Source: Photobacterium galatheae
GTDB taxonomy: Bacteria > Pseudomonadota > Gammaproteobacteria > Enterobacterales > Vibrionaceae
Length of the DNA: 64,000 bases
Direction: 5' to 3'
Assembly (NCBI RefSeq): GCF_000695255.1
Contig: NZ_JMIB01000030.1
Coordinates: 1 to 64,000, forward strand
Shown here: positions 39,643-49,774 of the stretch, piece by piece
Position numbering within the stretch: position 1 is the stretch's first letter
How the letters are laid out: each line of letters starts with the position of its first letter
Translations under genes and position numbers: made by a program
The notes under the pieces: generated by a model
What the model saw: the letters and a program-made list of their open reading frames with translations, nothing else
What the model was told of the DNA's origin: nothing
Database searches by the model: none

Positions 39643-42192
39643 GTGAAGTTCATAAAGCGATTATTTATCTTTGCAATTATTTGCATCATTCTTGGAGTCA
39701 GTACGATTTTCGGTTTTTACCTGTATGTAAAACCGGATCTCCCTGATGTCGCAACGCTTAAAAACGTTGAATTACAAACACCGATGCAGGTGTACAGCGC
39801 CGACGGTGAACTGATTTCCCAGTTTGGTGAAAAGCGCCGTATTCCCCTGACAATGGACCAGATCCCGCCGCAGATGATCCATGCGATTATCGCCACCGAG
39901 GACAGTCGCTTTTATGAGCATCCCGGTATTGACCCGATCGGCATTATCCGCGCGGCTGTTGTCGTTGCTGCATCGGGCTCTGCCAAGCAAGGGGCCAGTA
40001 CCATTACCCAACAGCTTGCCCGGAACTTTTTCCTCAGCAATGAGAAAAAGATCATGCGAAAGGTCAAAGAGATTTTCATTGCCGTTCATATCGAGCAACT
40101 GCTGACCAAAGATGAAATTCTTGAGCTTTACCTGAATAAAATCTATCTGGGCTACCGTGCTTACGGTGTCGGTGCCGCCGCACAGGTTTATTTCGGCAAA
40201 GACATCAGCCAGCTGACACTGGGTGAAATCGCCGTCATTGGTGGCCTGCCAAAAGCACCGTCAACCATGAACCCGATTTACTCACTGGATCGTGCGACCA
40301 CCCGCCGCAACGTGGTCCTGAGCCGGATGATGGACGAAGGCTACATTACCCGCACAGAATTCGAACAAGCCAAAGCTGAACCAATTATTTCCCGTTACCA
40401 CGGTGCGGAAATTCAGCTCAACGCCCCTTACTTTGCCGAACGGGCCCGAGCATGGATGATTGAGCGCTACGGCGAGGATGCCTACACCTCAGGCATGAAA
40501 GTCTACACAACGGTGAATCCGAAGCTTCAGCGGGCCGCACAACAGGCTTCCGTCCAGAACCTGTTAGATTATGATCAGCGACACGGCTTCCGTGGTGCGG
40601 TGACCACCTTGTGGACGCCAGAGCAGCCCCTCTGGGATGAACAAAAAATCTTGGATCATCTGACCAAACAACCCAGATACGGTGATCTCGAACCGGCTGT
40701 TGTCATGAGCACCGGTCAGAAAGATGCCGACGTAATCCTGCGTGACGGTCAGCACCAGACACTGCACTGGGATGGCATGAAGTGGGCTCGCCGCTTTATT
40801 ACCGATTCCAGCCAGGGGCCTTCACCAAACTCAGCGGCTGAGATTCTGACGCCGGGACAGCAAATCTGGGTTCAGCAGAAAGGCGAAAACTGGGTGCTGA
40901 GCCAGGTGCCTGATGCCAATACCGCTTTTGTTGCCATTTCCCCGTATAACGGTGCCGTACAGGCAATGGTGGGCGGCTTCAACTTCGTTCACAGCAAATT
41001 TAACCGGGCAACACAGTCCATCCGACAAGTTGGCTCCAGCATCAAGCCGTTTATCTATTCCGCAGGTCTGGATTCGGGGATGACGCTGGCAACACTTATC
41101 AATGACGCTCCCATCGACAGCCGTGATGAAAGCATGGGCACAGCCTGGCGTCCAAAAAATTCACCCCCTGTCTACGACGGCTGGACCCGCCTGCGCCGAG
41201 GTCTGGCCCAGTCGAAAAACGTGATGGCGGTTCGGGTGCTGCAAGACGTCGGCCTGGATGACGCCATCAGTTACCTGACCCGTTTTGGCTTTAAACGCAA
41301 AGACCTGCCAAGAGCAGAAGCCATTGCGCTGGGCGCAGGCAGCCTGACGCCGCTGGAAATGGTGCAGGGTTTCTCCGTGTTTGCCAACGGCGGTTACTTT
41401 GTAGAACCATATTTTATTGAACGCGTCGAAGATGCTTACGGTAATCTGGTCTACCAGGCGCATCCGAACGTCGTCTGTAACGAAGATTGTCAACGTAAAG
41501 AGCAACTGGCCGGCAACCAGATTGCTGCCAGCCGCGCAGTCATGCACGATATTGCCATCAGTGAAGAAGAACTGGGCCCGACCGGCGGCGCGACCGAGAC
41601 CGATCAGCAATCCATTCGTCTCGCACCTCAGGTGATCTCCGAGCAGAATGCTTTCCTGGTGCGTGAAATGCTGGAAAGTAACATCTGGGGGGGTGGTAAC
41701 TGGGGGCATGATACCGGTTGGAACGGCACTGGCTGGCGTGGTCAGGCTCTGAAGCGACGCGATGTCGGCGGGAAAACCGGCACCACCAATGACTCCAAAG
41801 ATGCCTGGTATACCGGTTTTGGCCCGGGAATCGTGGCTACAGCCTGGGTCGGCTTTGATAACCACAGCCGGGAACTGGGCCGGACCAGCTATAACTCGAA
41901 TCTGGATAAAAACCAGACTGCCGGGGCAGAAGCCGGGGCAAAAACAGCTCAGCCAGCCTGGATTGGTTTTATGGAAAAAGCACTTGAAGATGTGCCTGAG
42001 CAGCGCAAGCAGTTACCACCACGCATTGTTCAGGTCCGGATTGACAGTGAAACCGGTAAGCTGACTCGGAAGACCGACTACACCTCCCTGTTCGAATACT
42101 TCATTCAGGGCACAGAGCCCAAAGACTACGTCGGTGAAGGCGGGACGGACAGCGGCATCTTCGAAGCCGACAGTTCAGATGAGCTGTTCTGA
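39643..42192 (+). CDS. mrcA: Penicillin-binding protein 1A
   Basis: PBP1a is a bifunctional peptidoglycan glycosyltransferase and transpeptidase in the inner membrane. The 849-residue product begins at a GTG (39643), giving VKFIKRLF as in E. coli (VKFVKYF). It has a membrane helix (about 7-27) and the transglycosylase domain with ATEDSRFYEHPGID (about 85-98). The transpeptidase motifs are SSIK (serine nucleophile), SKN and KTGT. An OB-like region lies between the domains. Divergent from pilM; convergent with oxyR. Confidence 0.97.
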   Translation: MKFIKRLFIFAIICIILGVSTIFGFYLYVKPDLPDVATLKNVELQTPMQVYSADGELISQFGEKRRIPLTMDQIPPQMIHAIIATEDSRFYEHPGIDPIGIIRAAVVVAASGSAKQGASTITQQLARNFFLSNEKKIMRKVKEIFIAVHIEQLLTKDEILELYLNKIYLGYRAYGVGAAAQVYFGKDISQLTLGEIAVIGGLPKAPSTMNPIYSLDRATTRRNVVLSRMMDEGYITRTEFEQAKAEPIISRYHGAEIQLNAPYFAERARAWMIERYGEDAYTSGMKVYTTVNPKLQRAAQQASVQNLLDYDQRHGFRGAVTTLWTPEQPLWDEQKILDHLTKQPRYGDLEPAVVMSTGQKDADVILRDGQHQTLHWDGMKWARRFITDSSQGPSPNSAAEILTPGQQIWVQQKGENWVLSQVPDANTAFVAISPYNGAVQAMVGGFNFVHSKFNRATQSIRQVGSSIKPFIYSAGLDSGMTLATLINDAPIDSRDESMGTAWRPKNSPPVYDGWTRLRRGLAQSKNVMAVRVLQDVGLDDAISYLTRFGFKRKDLPRAEAIALGAGSLTPLEMVQGFSVFANGGYFVEPYFIERVEDAYGNLVYQAHPNVVCNEDCQRKEQLAGNQIAASRAVMHDIAISEEELGPTGGATETDQQSIRLAPQVISEQNAFLVREMLESNIWGGGNWGHDTGWNGTGWRGQALKRRDVGGKTGTTNDSKDAWYTGFGPGIVATAWVGFDNHSRELGRTSYNSNLDKNQTAGAEAGAKTAQPAWIGFMEKALEDVPEQRKQLPPRIVQVRIDSETGKLTRKTDYTSLFEYFIQGTEPKDYVGEGGTDSGIFEADSSDELF

Positions 42193-42228
42193 TTCAGAGC
42201 TTTCATTTTCCCATTGAACTTCAATCAC

Positions 42229-42255
42229 AAAGCGCGCCTCAGGCGCGCTTTCTTG
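42229..42255. terminator. Bidirectional terminator between mrcA and oxyR
   Basis: A perfect 11-bp stem, AAAGCGCGCCT at 42229-42239 and AGGCGCGCTTT at 42241-42251, lies between convergent genes with short A and T ends. Confidence 0.88.
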
Positions 42256-42261
42256 TCTCAA

Positions 42262-43164
42262 TCAGCCGTGTTCCAGATGAGGCGCAATACTTTGCCGGAT
42301 CTGCTCGGCCAGCTGCTCGTATCGCCCTTTTAAAGGTGATCCCGGACGGTAAGCCAGCGTAATCAGACGGCTGGGTTCTGGTTCGCTGGCCTTGAGATAA
42401 CAGACCCCATCCCGCCGTGCAGTATTCGGCGTAGCCAGTTTCGGCAGCAATGTAATCCCACTCCCTGCTGCCACCATGTTCCGCAGCGTTTCCAGACTGG
42501 TCGCTTTAAAGCTGCCATCTTCCTTCGCGCCCGCCGCAAAACAAAAGCCCATTGCCTGATCACGCAGACAGTGCCCGTCGCCCAGCATGAGTAAAGTCTG
42601 CCCTTTCAGTTCAGACATGGGCAGTACATGCCGATCGGACCAGGGATGCGCTTCCGGCACAGCCAGCATCATCGGCTCGTGGTACAACGCCAGTTCTTTA
42701 AAATGCTCACTTTCCTTCACTGCCGCCAGAATAATACAGTCCAGCTTGCCTTCTTCCAGCTGTTGCGCCAGCACATGTGTCTGTGCTTCATGCAGATACA
42801 GTTCTAGCTGCGGAAACGCCCGTTTAAGCGCCGGAATGATCAGCGGCAGCAGATAAGGCCCGACCGTCGGAATAAAACCGACATGCAGCGGCCCGGCCAT
42901 GCTTTCCCCCTGCTGACTGGCCATCTCCGACAGCACCTTGACCTCGTGCAGCACTTTTTTCGCCTGACTGACCAGATTCAGTCCGACATCGGTAAACAGA
43001 ACTTTGCGGCTGGTCCGTTCCAGTAACGACACCCCCAGCTCAGTTTCCAGTTTACGGATCTGCCCGCTCAGCGTTGGCTGGCTGACATAACAGGCTTCGG
43101 CTGCTTTCCTGAAATGCCGGTGCTCAGACAGCGCCACCAGATATTCAAGATCCCGGATGTTCAT
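42262..43164 (-). CDS. oxyR: Hydrogen-peroxide-sensing regulator OxyR
   Basis: OxyR is a LysR-type activator that forms a disulfide on meeting peroxide. The 300-residue product starts MNIRDLEYLVALSEHRHF at ATG 43164 and has the HTH at about 18-37. The redox cysteines are Cys199 and Cys208 in GDGHCLRDQAMGFC, the same numbers as in E. coli. It is divergent from the Prx5-glutaredoxin gene across a region with a good OxyR-type site (43196-43232). Confidence 0.97.
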   Translation of the reverse strand: MNIRDLEYLVALSEHRHFRKAAEACYVSQPTLSGQIRKLETELGVSLLERTSRKVLFTDVGLNLVSQAKKVLHEVKVLSEMASQQGESMAGPLHVGFIPTVGPYLLPLIIPALKRAFPQLELYLHEAQTHVLAQQLEEGKLDCIILAAVKESEHFKELALYHEPMMLAVPEAHPWSDRHVLPMSELKGQTLLMLGDGHCLRDQAMGFCFAAGAKEDGSFKATSLETLRNMVAAGSGITLLPKLATPNTARRDGVCYLKASEPEPSRLITLAYRPGSPLKGRYEQLAEQIRQSIAPHLEHG

Positions 43165-43195
43165 GCATGCGCTCCCCAACTATTTAATAGAAATG

Positions 43196-43232
43196 AACGA
43201 TTAATAAGATAACAGCAAACGATTGGAGCTAT
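43196..43232. promoter_or_regulatory. Candidate OxyR-binding site
   Basis: Two 15-bp halves, AACGATTAATAAGAT (43196-43210) and AACGATTGGAGCTAT (43218-43232), are separated by 7 bp. This is the spacing of the OxyR consensus (ATAGnTnnnAnCTAT-N7-repeat). The second half matches 8 of 10 defined positions and the first 5 of 10. Both begin AACGATT, a 22-bp-spaced direct repeat. It lies 31 bp upstream of oxyR and 94 bp upstream of the peroxiredoxin gene. Confidence 0.6.
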
Positions 43233-43326
43233 CAAACGGTATTTCGGATACTACATCCATCGACAGGGACAACACAAAAAAGTCCCACAGTTTTATGAAA
43301 TGAAAAACTTCCAACAGGAGCGCAAT

Positions 43327-44055
43327 ATGTTTACATCCAAAGAAGGTCAGGCCATCCCACAAGTCATTTTCCCGACCCGTCAGGGCGATCAGTGGGTCAA
43401 CGTCACCACAGATGAGCTGTTCAAAGACAAAACCGTGGTGGTGTTCAGCCTGCCGGGCGCATTTACTCCAACCTGCTCTTCAAGCCACCTGCCACGTTAT
43501 AACGAACTGGCGTCTGTCTTTGCCGAGCACGGCGTAGACGACATTCTGTGTGTCTCAGTCAATGACACCTTCGTGATGAACGCGTGGAAAGCCGATCAGG
43601 AAGCAGAAAACATTACCTTCATCCCAGACGGTAACGGTGAATTTACCAAGGGCATGGACATGCTGGTGGAGAAACACGACCTGGGCTTTGGTGAGCGTTC
43701 ATGGCGTTACAGCATGCTGGTGAAAAACGGCATCGTGACCAAAATGTTTATTGAAAACGACGAGCCGGGCGACCCGTTCAAAGTTTCCGATGCCGATACC
43801 ATGCTGAGCTACATCGCGCCTGACTACAAATTACAAGAATCGATCACCGTGTTCACCAAGCCGGGCTGTCCTTTCTGCGCGAAAGCGAAACAAAACCTGA
43901 TTGACCACGGTCTGCAGTTTGAAGAGGTGATTCTGGGCAAAGACGCTACCAGTGTCAGTCTGCGTGCGATTACGGGCCAGAGTACCGTACCACAGGTCTT
44001 CATCGGTGGCCGTCATATCGGTGGCAGCGAAGCACTGGAAACCTACCTGGGCTAA
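43327..44055 (+). CDS. Peroxiredoxin 5-glutaredoxin hybrid peroxidase
   Basis: This 242-residue enzyme joins a Prx5 domain (about 1-165) to a glutaredoxin domain (about 172-242), like the glutathione-dependent hybrid of Haemophilus influenzae. The peroxidatic Cys50 lies in [12 protein letters not shown]. The glutaredoxin site is CPFC, Cys181 and Cys184. It reduces H2O2 and alkyl peroxides with glutathione. The ATG at 43327 follows CAGGAG. The gene is divergent from oxyR with a shared OxyR-type site, so peroxide induction is likely, and 72 bp upstream of a disulfide oxidoreductase gene. Confidence 0.94.
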   Translation: MFTSKEGQAIPQVIFPTRQGDQWVNVTTDELFKDKTVVVFSLPGAFTPTCSSSHLPRYNELASVFAEHGVDDILCVSVNDTFVMNAWKADQEAENITFIPDGNGEFTKGMDMLVEKHDLGFGERSWRYSMLVKNGIVTKMFIENDEPGDPFKVSDADTMLSYIAPDYKLQESITVFTKPGCPFCAKAKQNLIDHGLQFEEVILGKDATSVSLRAITGQSTVPQVFIGGRHIGGSEALETYLG

Positions 44056-44127
44056 TGTCCCGACCGAGGCAGGGCGAACGCCCTGCCATCCACCACGCCC
44101 TGAACTGAATGTCATTGGAGAAGTAGA

Positions 44128-45579
44128 ATGAAAACCTTGACCGTTGAAGTTGCTGTCATCGGCGGCGGTACGGCTGGCCTGGGGGCTTACCGGGCAGCCA
44201 AAGCACATACAGATCGTGTTGTCATGATTGAAGGCGGCCCTTATGGCACCACTTGCGCCCGGGTCGGCTGCATGCCATCCAAACTGTTGATTGCTGCAGC
44301 CGAAAGTGTGCACAACATTGAAAAAGCGCCGGCCTTTGGGATTCATCCTCAGGGGGAAATTCACATCAACGGCCGTGAAGTGATGGATCGTGTGAAACGC
44401 GAACGCGATCGCTTTGTCGGCTTCGTGCTGGAAAGTGTGGATGAAATCCCAGCCGAGGATAAAATCAGCGGCTACGCCCGGTTTGTGAATGACACCACGC
44501 TTGAAGTCGATGGCCACACCCGCATCGAAGCCAAACGGATTGTGATTGCCACCGGTTCCCGTCCGGCCTACCCGGCTGTCTGGCACGAGCTGGGCGATCG
44601 TCTGGTGATCAATGATGATGTCTTTGACTGGGACGATTTACCCCGCGCCGTTGCCGTGTTCGGCCCTGGCGTGATTGGACTGGAGCTGGGACAGGCACTG
44701 CACCGACTCGGTGTTGAGGTGAAGATCTTCGGTCTGGGTGGTCAGGTTGGCCCGCTGACGGATGATGAAGTGATGGCATATGCCAATAAAACCTTCAACG
44801 ACGAGCTGTATCTGGATCCCGACGTCAAAGTCGAGAGCATGAAGCGGGTTGGCGATGAAGTCGAAATTCAGTTCATCAACAAATCTGGCACGCTGGAAAC
44901 TCAATACTTTGATTACGTGCTGGCAGCAACCGGACGTCGTCCGAACGTCGACAAACTGGCGATTGAAAACACCAGCCTGAAGCTGGATGAACGCGGCGTG
45001 CCTGTGGCCGACCACTTTACGCTGCAAACCTCCGTTGACACGATTTTTATTGCCGGAGATGCCAGCAATCAGTTACCGCTGCTGCACGAAGCTGCCGATC
45101 AGGGCCGAATTGCCGGCGATAATGCAGGCCGCTTCCCGGATATCCGTGCCGGGCTGCGCCGCTCGAAGATTTCAGTCGTCTTCACCGAACCGCAAATCGC
45201 CATGGTTGGTGAAAGCCGCCGCGAAATCACTCAGCGTCTGGGGAACTGCGGCTGTTATGAAGTGGGCACGGTATCTTTTGAAAATCAGGGCCGCTCCCGG
45301 GTGATGCTGCGCAACAAAGGCATTCTGAACCTTTATGGCGAACACGGCACCGGTCGTTTTCTGGGTGCCGAAATGATCGGCCCGAATGCAGAACATCTGG
45401 CCCACCTGCTGAGCTGGGCGCATCAGAACAAGATGACAGTTGCTCAGATGCTGGATATGCCGTTCTATCATCCGGTGATTGAGGAAGGTGTCCGGACCGC
45501 ACTGCGCGATTTAAACGCCAAGCTGCATCTGGGACCCGAAATGATCAAACACTGTCTGGACTGCGGTCCGGGCTGTTAA
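44128..45579 (+). CDS. Dihydrolipoamide dehydrogenase-like disulfide oxidoreductase
   Basis: A class I pyridine-nucleotide disulfide oxidoreductase of 483 residues. It has an FAD site VIGGGTAGLGAYRAA (about 10-24), redox-active Cys43 and Cys48 in GTTCARVGCMPSK, a second dinucleotide site FGPGVIGLELGQAL, the ATGRRPN segment and an FAD-ribityl IFIAGDA. The His-Glu pair is probably His448-Glu453 in FYHPVIEEG. The chain ends HCLDCGPGC, giving three extra cysteines (476, 479, 483), unlike usual lipoamide dehydrogenases. Its neighbours Prx5-Grx and OxyR suggest a role in thiol redox defence. It is not in a 2-oxoacid dehydrogenase operon. The true substrate is unknown. Confidence 0.85.
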   Translation: MKTLTVEVAVIGGGTAGLGAYRAAKAHTDRVVMIEGGPYGTTCARVGCMPSKLLIAAAESVHNIEKAPAFGIHPQGEIHINGREVMDRVKRERDRFVGFVLESVDEIPAEDKISGYARFVNDTTLEVDGHTRIEAKRIVIATGSRPAYPAVWHELGDRLVINDDVFDWDDLPRAVAVFGPGVIGLELGQALHRLGVEVKIFGLGGQVGPLTDDEVMAYANKTFNDELYLDPDVKVESMKRVGDEVEIQFINKSGTLETQYFDYVLAATGRRPNVDKLAIENTSLKLDERGVPVADHFTLQTSVDTIFIAGDASNQLPLLHEAADQGRIAGDNAGRFPDIRAGLRRSKISVVFTEPQIAMVGESRREITQRLGNCGCYEVGTVSFENQGRSRVMLRNKGILNLYGEHGTGRFLGAEMIGPNAEHLAHLLSWAHQNKMTVAQMLDMPFYHPVIEEGVRTALRDLNAKLHLGPEMIKHCLDCGPGC

Positions 45580-45621
45580 TCTCCGGATTGTTCATCCAGG
45601 CTTCAATGACGACGGGAAAGC

Positions 45622-45648
45622 AAAAGCGCCGGACAACCGGCGCTTTTT
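45622..45648. terminator. Bidirectional terminator between the oxidoreductase gene and argH
   Basis: AAAAGCGCCGG at 45622-45632 pairs with CCGGCGCTTTT at 45637-45647 around a 4-nt loop. The A and T ends serve both convergent transcripts. Confidence 0.9.
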
Positions 45649-45668
45649 CATTGAATTCAACCAGTCTG

Positions 45669-47546
45669 TCAGGCGACATTCACACTGGGAATCACATGCT
45701 GTTGATCCAAGCGTACTTCCAGTGCCACTTCGTCGCAGGCATGCTGCCGCGGACACATGTCACAATCTTTCATGACTTTCTCTGGCAGCAGCGATTTCGA
45801 GGTTGGGATAAAGTCCTGCTTCATAAAGAACTCCGGCACCCGGGTCAGCACAAAGACACGCTTAATCGCCATCTGCCCGGCTTTTTCCAGTAAATGCTGC
45901 ACCAGTGCCTTCCCCTGCCCCTGATGTTGCCAGCCCGCTTCAATGCCCAGAGAGCGGATTTCCGCCAGACCTGAGTCATACACATAAAGTGATGCACAAC
46001 CCGTCACGATCCCCTGCGTTTCAGCCACAGCAAACGAGCCGATATCCCGCACCAGTTCATTCCGCGGACGCGGCAGGTTCTCGCCCAGTCCGGCCCAGTA
46101 GGCCACCATGCCTTCAATGGCATCCAGATCGGTCAGACGAGCCCCCCGCACTTTCACACCCGGTGCATGACGTTTCGACAGCCGTTTTTCCACCTGAGCA
46201 ATCGCATGATCGACCTGATTTGGCGCAACCCCACCAAGCGCACAACGTTTCTCCAGACAAGACTCAATGGTCAGGATTGGGTAGACATCTGCGTCGATCA
46301 CCGGTGAGAAAGCCTGCATCTCGGCCAGCGACAACTCTTCCAGTGCGCAGCCTTTCTCAATGGCTGCAACCACGGCGACGCCAACAATATGGTGCGCTTC
46401 CCGGAACGGAATCCCTTTCGCTACCAGATAATCGGCCAGCTCGGTCGCATTGGAATAGCCCTGCATTGCCGCTTCCAGCGTCCGGTCTTTATTGACCTTG
46501 ATCCCGTCAAAGCACAGTGCAGCCATTTCCATACATTCGTGCCAGGTATCCAGCGCGTCGAACAGCCCTTCCTTGTCTTCCTGCATGTCTTTGTTGTAGG
46601 CCAGCGGCAGCGCCTTCACTGTCATCATCATCCCGGCCAACGAACCATAAACACGGCCACACTTGCCCCGGATCAGTTCCAGTGCATCCGGATTCTTCTT
46701 CTGCGGCATCAGGGAAGAGCCCGACGTCACGGTATCAGCCAGTTCAATGAAATTCGACTCACCGGAGTTATAGAAAATCATATCTTCTGCCAGACGAGAC
46801 AGATGCAACATGGAAATGGATGCCGTCGACAGCAGCTCCATCACATGATCCCGGTCAGAAACCGAATCCAGACTGTTGCGGGTGGCCCGGTGGAAACCCA
46901 GGCTGTGCGCCAGCGCTTCCCGATCAATCGGATAAGCCGTACCAGCCAGCGCCCCTGAGCCCAGCGGGCAGGTATCCAGCCGGTGCAGCGCATCACTCAG
47001 ACGTGAATGGTCACGCTCAAACATCTCAACATAGGCCAGACACCAATGGGCAAAAGTCACCGGCTGTGCACGTTGCAGGTGGGTATAACCTGGCAGCACC
47101 GTGGTCTGGTGTTCACGGGCAACCATCGTCAGCTGGCTTTGCAAATGGTCCAGCATCATCAGCAACTGATGTCCCTGCTGACGGCACCACAGCTTGAGGT
47201 CGGTCGCCACCTGATCATTCCGGGAGCGGCCTGTGTGTAATTTCTTACCCAGATCACCCACCCGGTGGATCAGCTGTTGCTCTACCCAGCTGTGAATGTC
47301 TTCAGCATCCGACTGGAGAATCTGTTGCGGATCCTCCATCACGGCCAGCTTCAGCTCATTCAGTGCCAGTTCCAGCTTCTGCTGTTCCACTTCAGTCAGT
47401 ACCCCGACCTGACGCAGCGCTTTTGACCAGGCCACCGAGCCAACGATATCCTGCTCCGCCAGGCGGTAATCAAATCGCAGGGAATCATTAAACTGCTTGA
47501 ACCGAGTATCTGCTGCCTGACTAAAACGTCCGCCCCATAGTGCCAT
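45669..47546 (-). CDS. argH: Argininosuccinate lyase fused to GNAT acetyltransferase, ArgH(A)
   Basis: The 625-residue protein joins argininosuccinate lyase (about 1-460), the last step of arginine synthesis, to a C-terminal GNAT domain (about 465-625). The lyase part has the signature [14 protein letters not shown] and the catalytic segment [13 protein letters not shown] near residues 105-117. The GNAT part has [15 protein letters not shown] and the acetyl-CoA loop [14 protein letters not shown]. Such fusions are known in Vibrionaceae and Moritella, where the extra domain acts as N-acetylglutamate synthase, the first step. It is last in argC-argB-argG-argH, 71 bp after argG. Confidence 0.94.
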   Translation of the reverse strand: MALWGGRFSQAADTRFKQFNDSLRFDYRLAEQDIVGSVAWSKALRQVGVLTEVEQQKLELALNELKLAVMEDPQQILQSDAEDIHSWVEQQLIHRVGDLGKKLHTGRSRNDQVATDLKLWCRQQGHQLLMMLDHLQSQLTMVAREHQTTVLPGYTHLQRAQPVTFAHWCLAYVEMFERDHSRLSDALHRLDTCPLGSGALAGTAYPIDREALAHSLGFHRATRNSLDSVSDRDHVMELLSTASISMLHLSRLAEDMIFYNSGESNFIELADTVTSGSSLMPQKKNPDALELIRGKCGRVYGSLAGMMMTVKALPLAYNKDMQEDKEGLFDALDTWHECMEMAALCFDGIKVNKDRTLEAAMQGYSNATELADYLVAKGIPFREAHHIVGVAVVAAIEKGCALEELSLAEMQAFSPVIDADVYPILTIESCLEKRCALGGVAPNQVDHAIAQVEKRLSKRHAPGVKVRGARLTDLDAIEGMVAYWAGLGENLPRPRNELVRDIGSFAVAETQGIVTGCASLYVYDSGLAEIRSLGIEAGWQHQGQGKALVQHLLEKAGQMAIKRVFVLTRVPEFFMKQDFIPTSKSLLPEKVMKDCDMCPRQHACDEVALEVRLDQQHVIPSVNVA

Positions 47547-47617
47547 GGTACTTCTCCTTTCCTGTACGACCGATGTTGCTCACATGTCTTTTCGTAATGC
47601 GCTTTGCGCTGTGTTAT

Positions 47618-48826
47618 TTATTTTTTCTGCTCGTTCAGTGCACGGATACGGCTGGCCAGCGAGTACAGGCGGATAAAGCCACCGGCATGGCTGTGATCGT
47701 ACACTTCATCTTCACCGAAGGTTGCAAACTCTTCTGAGTACAGGCTGTTCGGTGAACGTTTCTGAACTGCTGTCACCTGACCTTTATAAAGCTTCAGCAC
47801 CACTTCGCCGTTGACATCCTGTGCCAGCTCATTTGCAGCGGCCAGCAGGGAACGACACAGCGGCGTAAACCAGCGACCATCGTAAATCAGGTGCGAGGCT
47901 TTCAGCGCAATGCTTTCACGGAACTCGAAGGAATCTTTATCCAGTACCAGTTGTTCCACCGCACGCAGGGCTTCCATCATGATGGTGCCTCCCGGCGTTT
48001 CATAACAGCCGCGGGATTTAATCCCAACCAGACGGTTTTCCACGATATCGATTCGGCCGACACCGTGCTCAGCACCTTTCTCATTCAGGTACACCAATGC
48101 TTCATAAGGTGACATGGCTTTGCCGTCCACTGCCACAATCTCGCCTTTTTCGATCTGAACCGACACCTGCTCCGGGGTATTCGGTGCATCTTCCGGATCT
48201 TTCGTCCAGACCCAGCACAACTCATTTGACTGATTCCAGGTATCTTCAAGCACGCCACCTTCGGTGGAAATGTGCCAGGCATTGGCATCACGGGAGTAGA
48301 TTTTTTCTAAAGTCGCCGTGGTCGGAATCTGACGCTCGGCCAGATAATCCAGCAGTGCTTCACGGCTGCGCAGATCCCACTCACGCCAAGGTGCAATCAC
48401 AGTCAGCTGAGGCGCGAGTGCGGCGTAAGCACTTTCAAAACGGACCTGATCGTTTCCTTTACCGGTACAACCGTGACACAAGGCATCCGCACCGACTTCC
48501 AGCGCACACTCGACCTGGGCTTTCGCGATAATCGGACGCGCCATCGATGTACCCAGCAGGTATTTGCCTTCGTAAACCGCGCCGGTTTTCAGGCTTGGGT
48601 AGATGTAATCTTTGACCATCTCTTCTTTCAGGTCTGCGATGTAGCAGGCCGATGCACCCGAAGCCAGTGCTTTTTCTTCAATGCCTTCCAGCTCGGCTTC
48701 CCCCTGACCCACATCGGCCACGAACGCGACCACTTCACAGTCATAGTTCTCTTTCAGCCAGGGAATGATGGCCGATGTATCCAGACCGCCGGAATAAGCT
48801 AATACGACTTTGTTGACCTTGCTCAT
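47618..48826 (-). CDS. argG: Argininosuccinate synthase
   Basis: ArgG joins citrulline and aspartate with ATP to form argininosuccinate. The 402-residue product starts [20 protein letters not shown] at ATG 48826 (GGAGAG upstream), with the PP-loop AYSGGLDTS (about 9-17), [13 protein letters not shown] and [11 protein letters not shown]. It is the short, type 1 enzyme rather than the long E. coli type. It lies between argB (143-bp gap) and argH. The gap holds a small inverted repeat, ATCAA/TTGAT at 48875-48886. Confidence 0.96.
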   Translation of the reverse strand: MSKVNKVVLAYSGGLDTSAIIPWLKENYDCEVVAFVADVGQGEAELEGIEEKALASGASACYIADLKEEMVKDYIYPSLKTGAVYEGKYLLGTSMARPIIAKAQVECALEVGADALCHGCTGKGNDQVRFESAYAALAPQLTVIAPWREWDLRSREALLDYLAERQIPTTATLEKIYSRDANAWHISTEGGVLEDTWNQSNELCWVWTKDPEDAPNTPEQVSVQIEKGEIVAVDGKAMSPYEALVYLNEKGAEHGVGRIDIVENRLVGIKSRGCYETPGGTIMMEALRAVEQLVLDKDSFEFRESIALKASHLIYDGRWFTPLCRSLLAAANELAQDVNGEVVLKLYKGQVTAVQKRSPNSLYSEEFATFGEDEVYDHSHAGGFIRLYSLASRIRALNEQKK

Positions 48827-48969
48827 TGTGACTCTCCTTCGTTGCCTGTTCGACGGTCTCACCGTTCAGGCGGTATCAATTTTGATGTTTGAAACGACAA
48901 AATAAATGTGGTTAATTTTTATATCCGAACCCTGCAGTTACGCCAGTATCCAGATGCAAATCTGCTGAC

Positions 48970-49749
48970 TCAGAGCACAAATCGGGTGCCGATTTGCTCG
49001 CCCTCAAACAGCGCCAGAAGTTTGTCCGGATAACGCCAGCCCGCAATTTCGACCGGACGTCCCAACCCCTTCGCAGCATCAAACGCAGCTTTGACTTTGA
49101 CAATCATGCCGTCGGTAATCACCGCTTGCTGGATCAAGGAATCCGCTTTTGCTTCACTCAGCGATTCAATCAAATGGCCTTTACCATCCAGCACACCGCT
49201 GACGTCCGACAACAAAACCAGCTCCGCATCCAGAGCTGCGGCAACCGCTACAGCTGCCTGATCGGCATTCACGTTCATCAACTCGCCCTCAGCGGTCAGG
49301 CCAATTGAGCTGATGATCGGCAGATAACCGGCCGCCATGATGCTGGCAACCAGACTGCTGTCGCCCGGTGCGGCTTTCCCGACAGCACCCAGTTCCGGGT
49401 CCAGCTCAGTCACCTGACACAGGCCGCCATCGGCCAGTCCCAGTCCTACCGCCTTCACGCCACATTTGATGGCATGGCCCTGCAGCATTTTGTTGGCCGT
49501 GCCTGCCAGCGCGCCGGCAATCACGCCAATCTGATCCACCGGGGTCACCCGCAGCCCCTGCTTCTTCACCGTGGGCAGATTCAGTTTTTTCATCAGGTCA
49601 TCCACCAGATAACCGCCGCCATGCACCAACAGCAAAGGTCGGTTTGCCTTGGCCTGATACGCACAAATAGCACCAAAGACTTTTTCCAGTGTGTCGCTGC
49701 ACGACAGTACTGCACCACCCAATTTGATTACTAACGGCGACTGTTCCAT
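48970..49749 (-). CDS. argB: Acetylglutamate kinase
   Basis: ArgB phosphorylates N-acetylglutamate, step two of arginine synthesis. The 259-residue amino-acid-kinase-family product starts [18 protein letters not shown], has [13 protein letters not shown] for substrate, [15 protein letters not shown] and [12 protein letters not shown] used the ATG at 49749, preceded by AGAGGAGAAG. The short length and absent N-terminal helix suggest the arginine-insensitive dimeric form found in E. coli. It is 25 bp after argC. Confidence 0.96.
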   Translation of the reverse strand: MEQSPLVIKLGGAVLSCSDTLEKVFGAICAYQAKANRPLLLVHGGGYLVDDLMKKLNLPTVKKQGLRVTPVDQIGVIAGALAGTANKMLQGHAIKCGVKAVGLGLADGGLCQVTELDPELGAVGKAAPGDSSLVASIMAAGYLPIISSIGLTAEGELMNVNADQAAVAVAAALDAELVLLSDVSGVLDGKGHLIESLSEAKADSLIQQAVITDGMIVKVKAAFDAAKGLGRPVEIAGWRYPDKLLALFEGEQIGTRFVL

Positions 49750-49774
49750 CCCACTTCTCCTCTTACAGCCAGAC

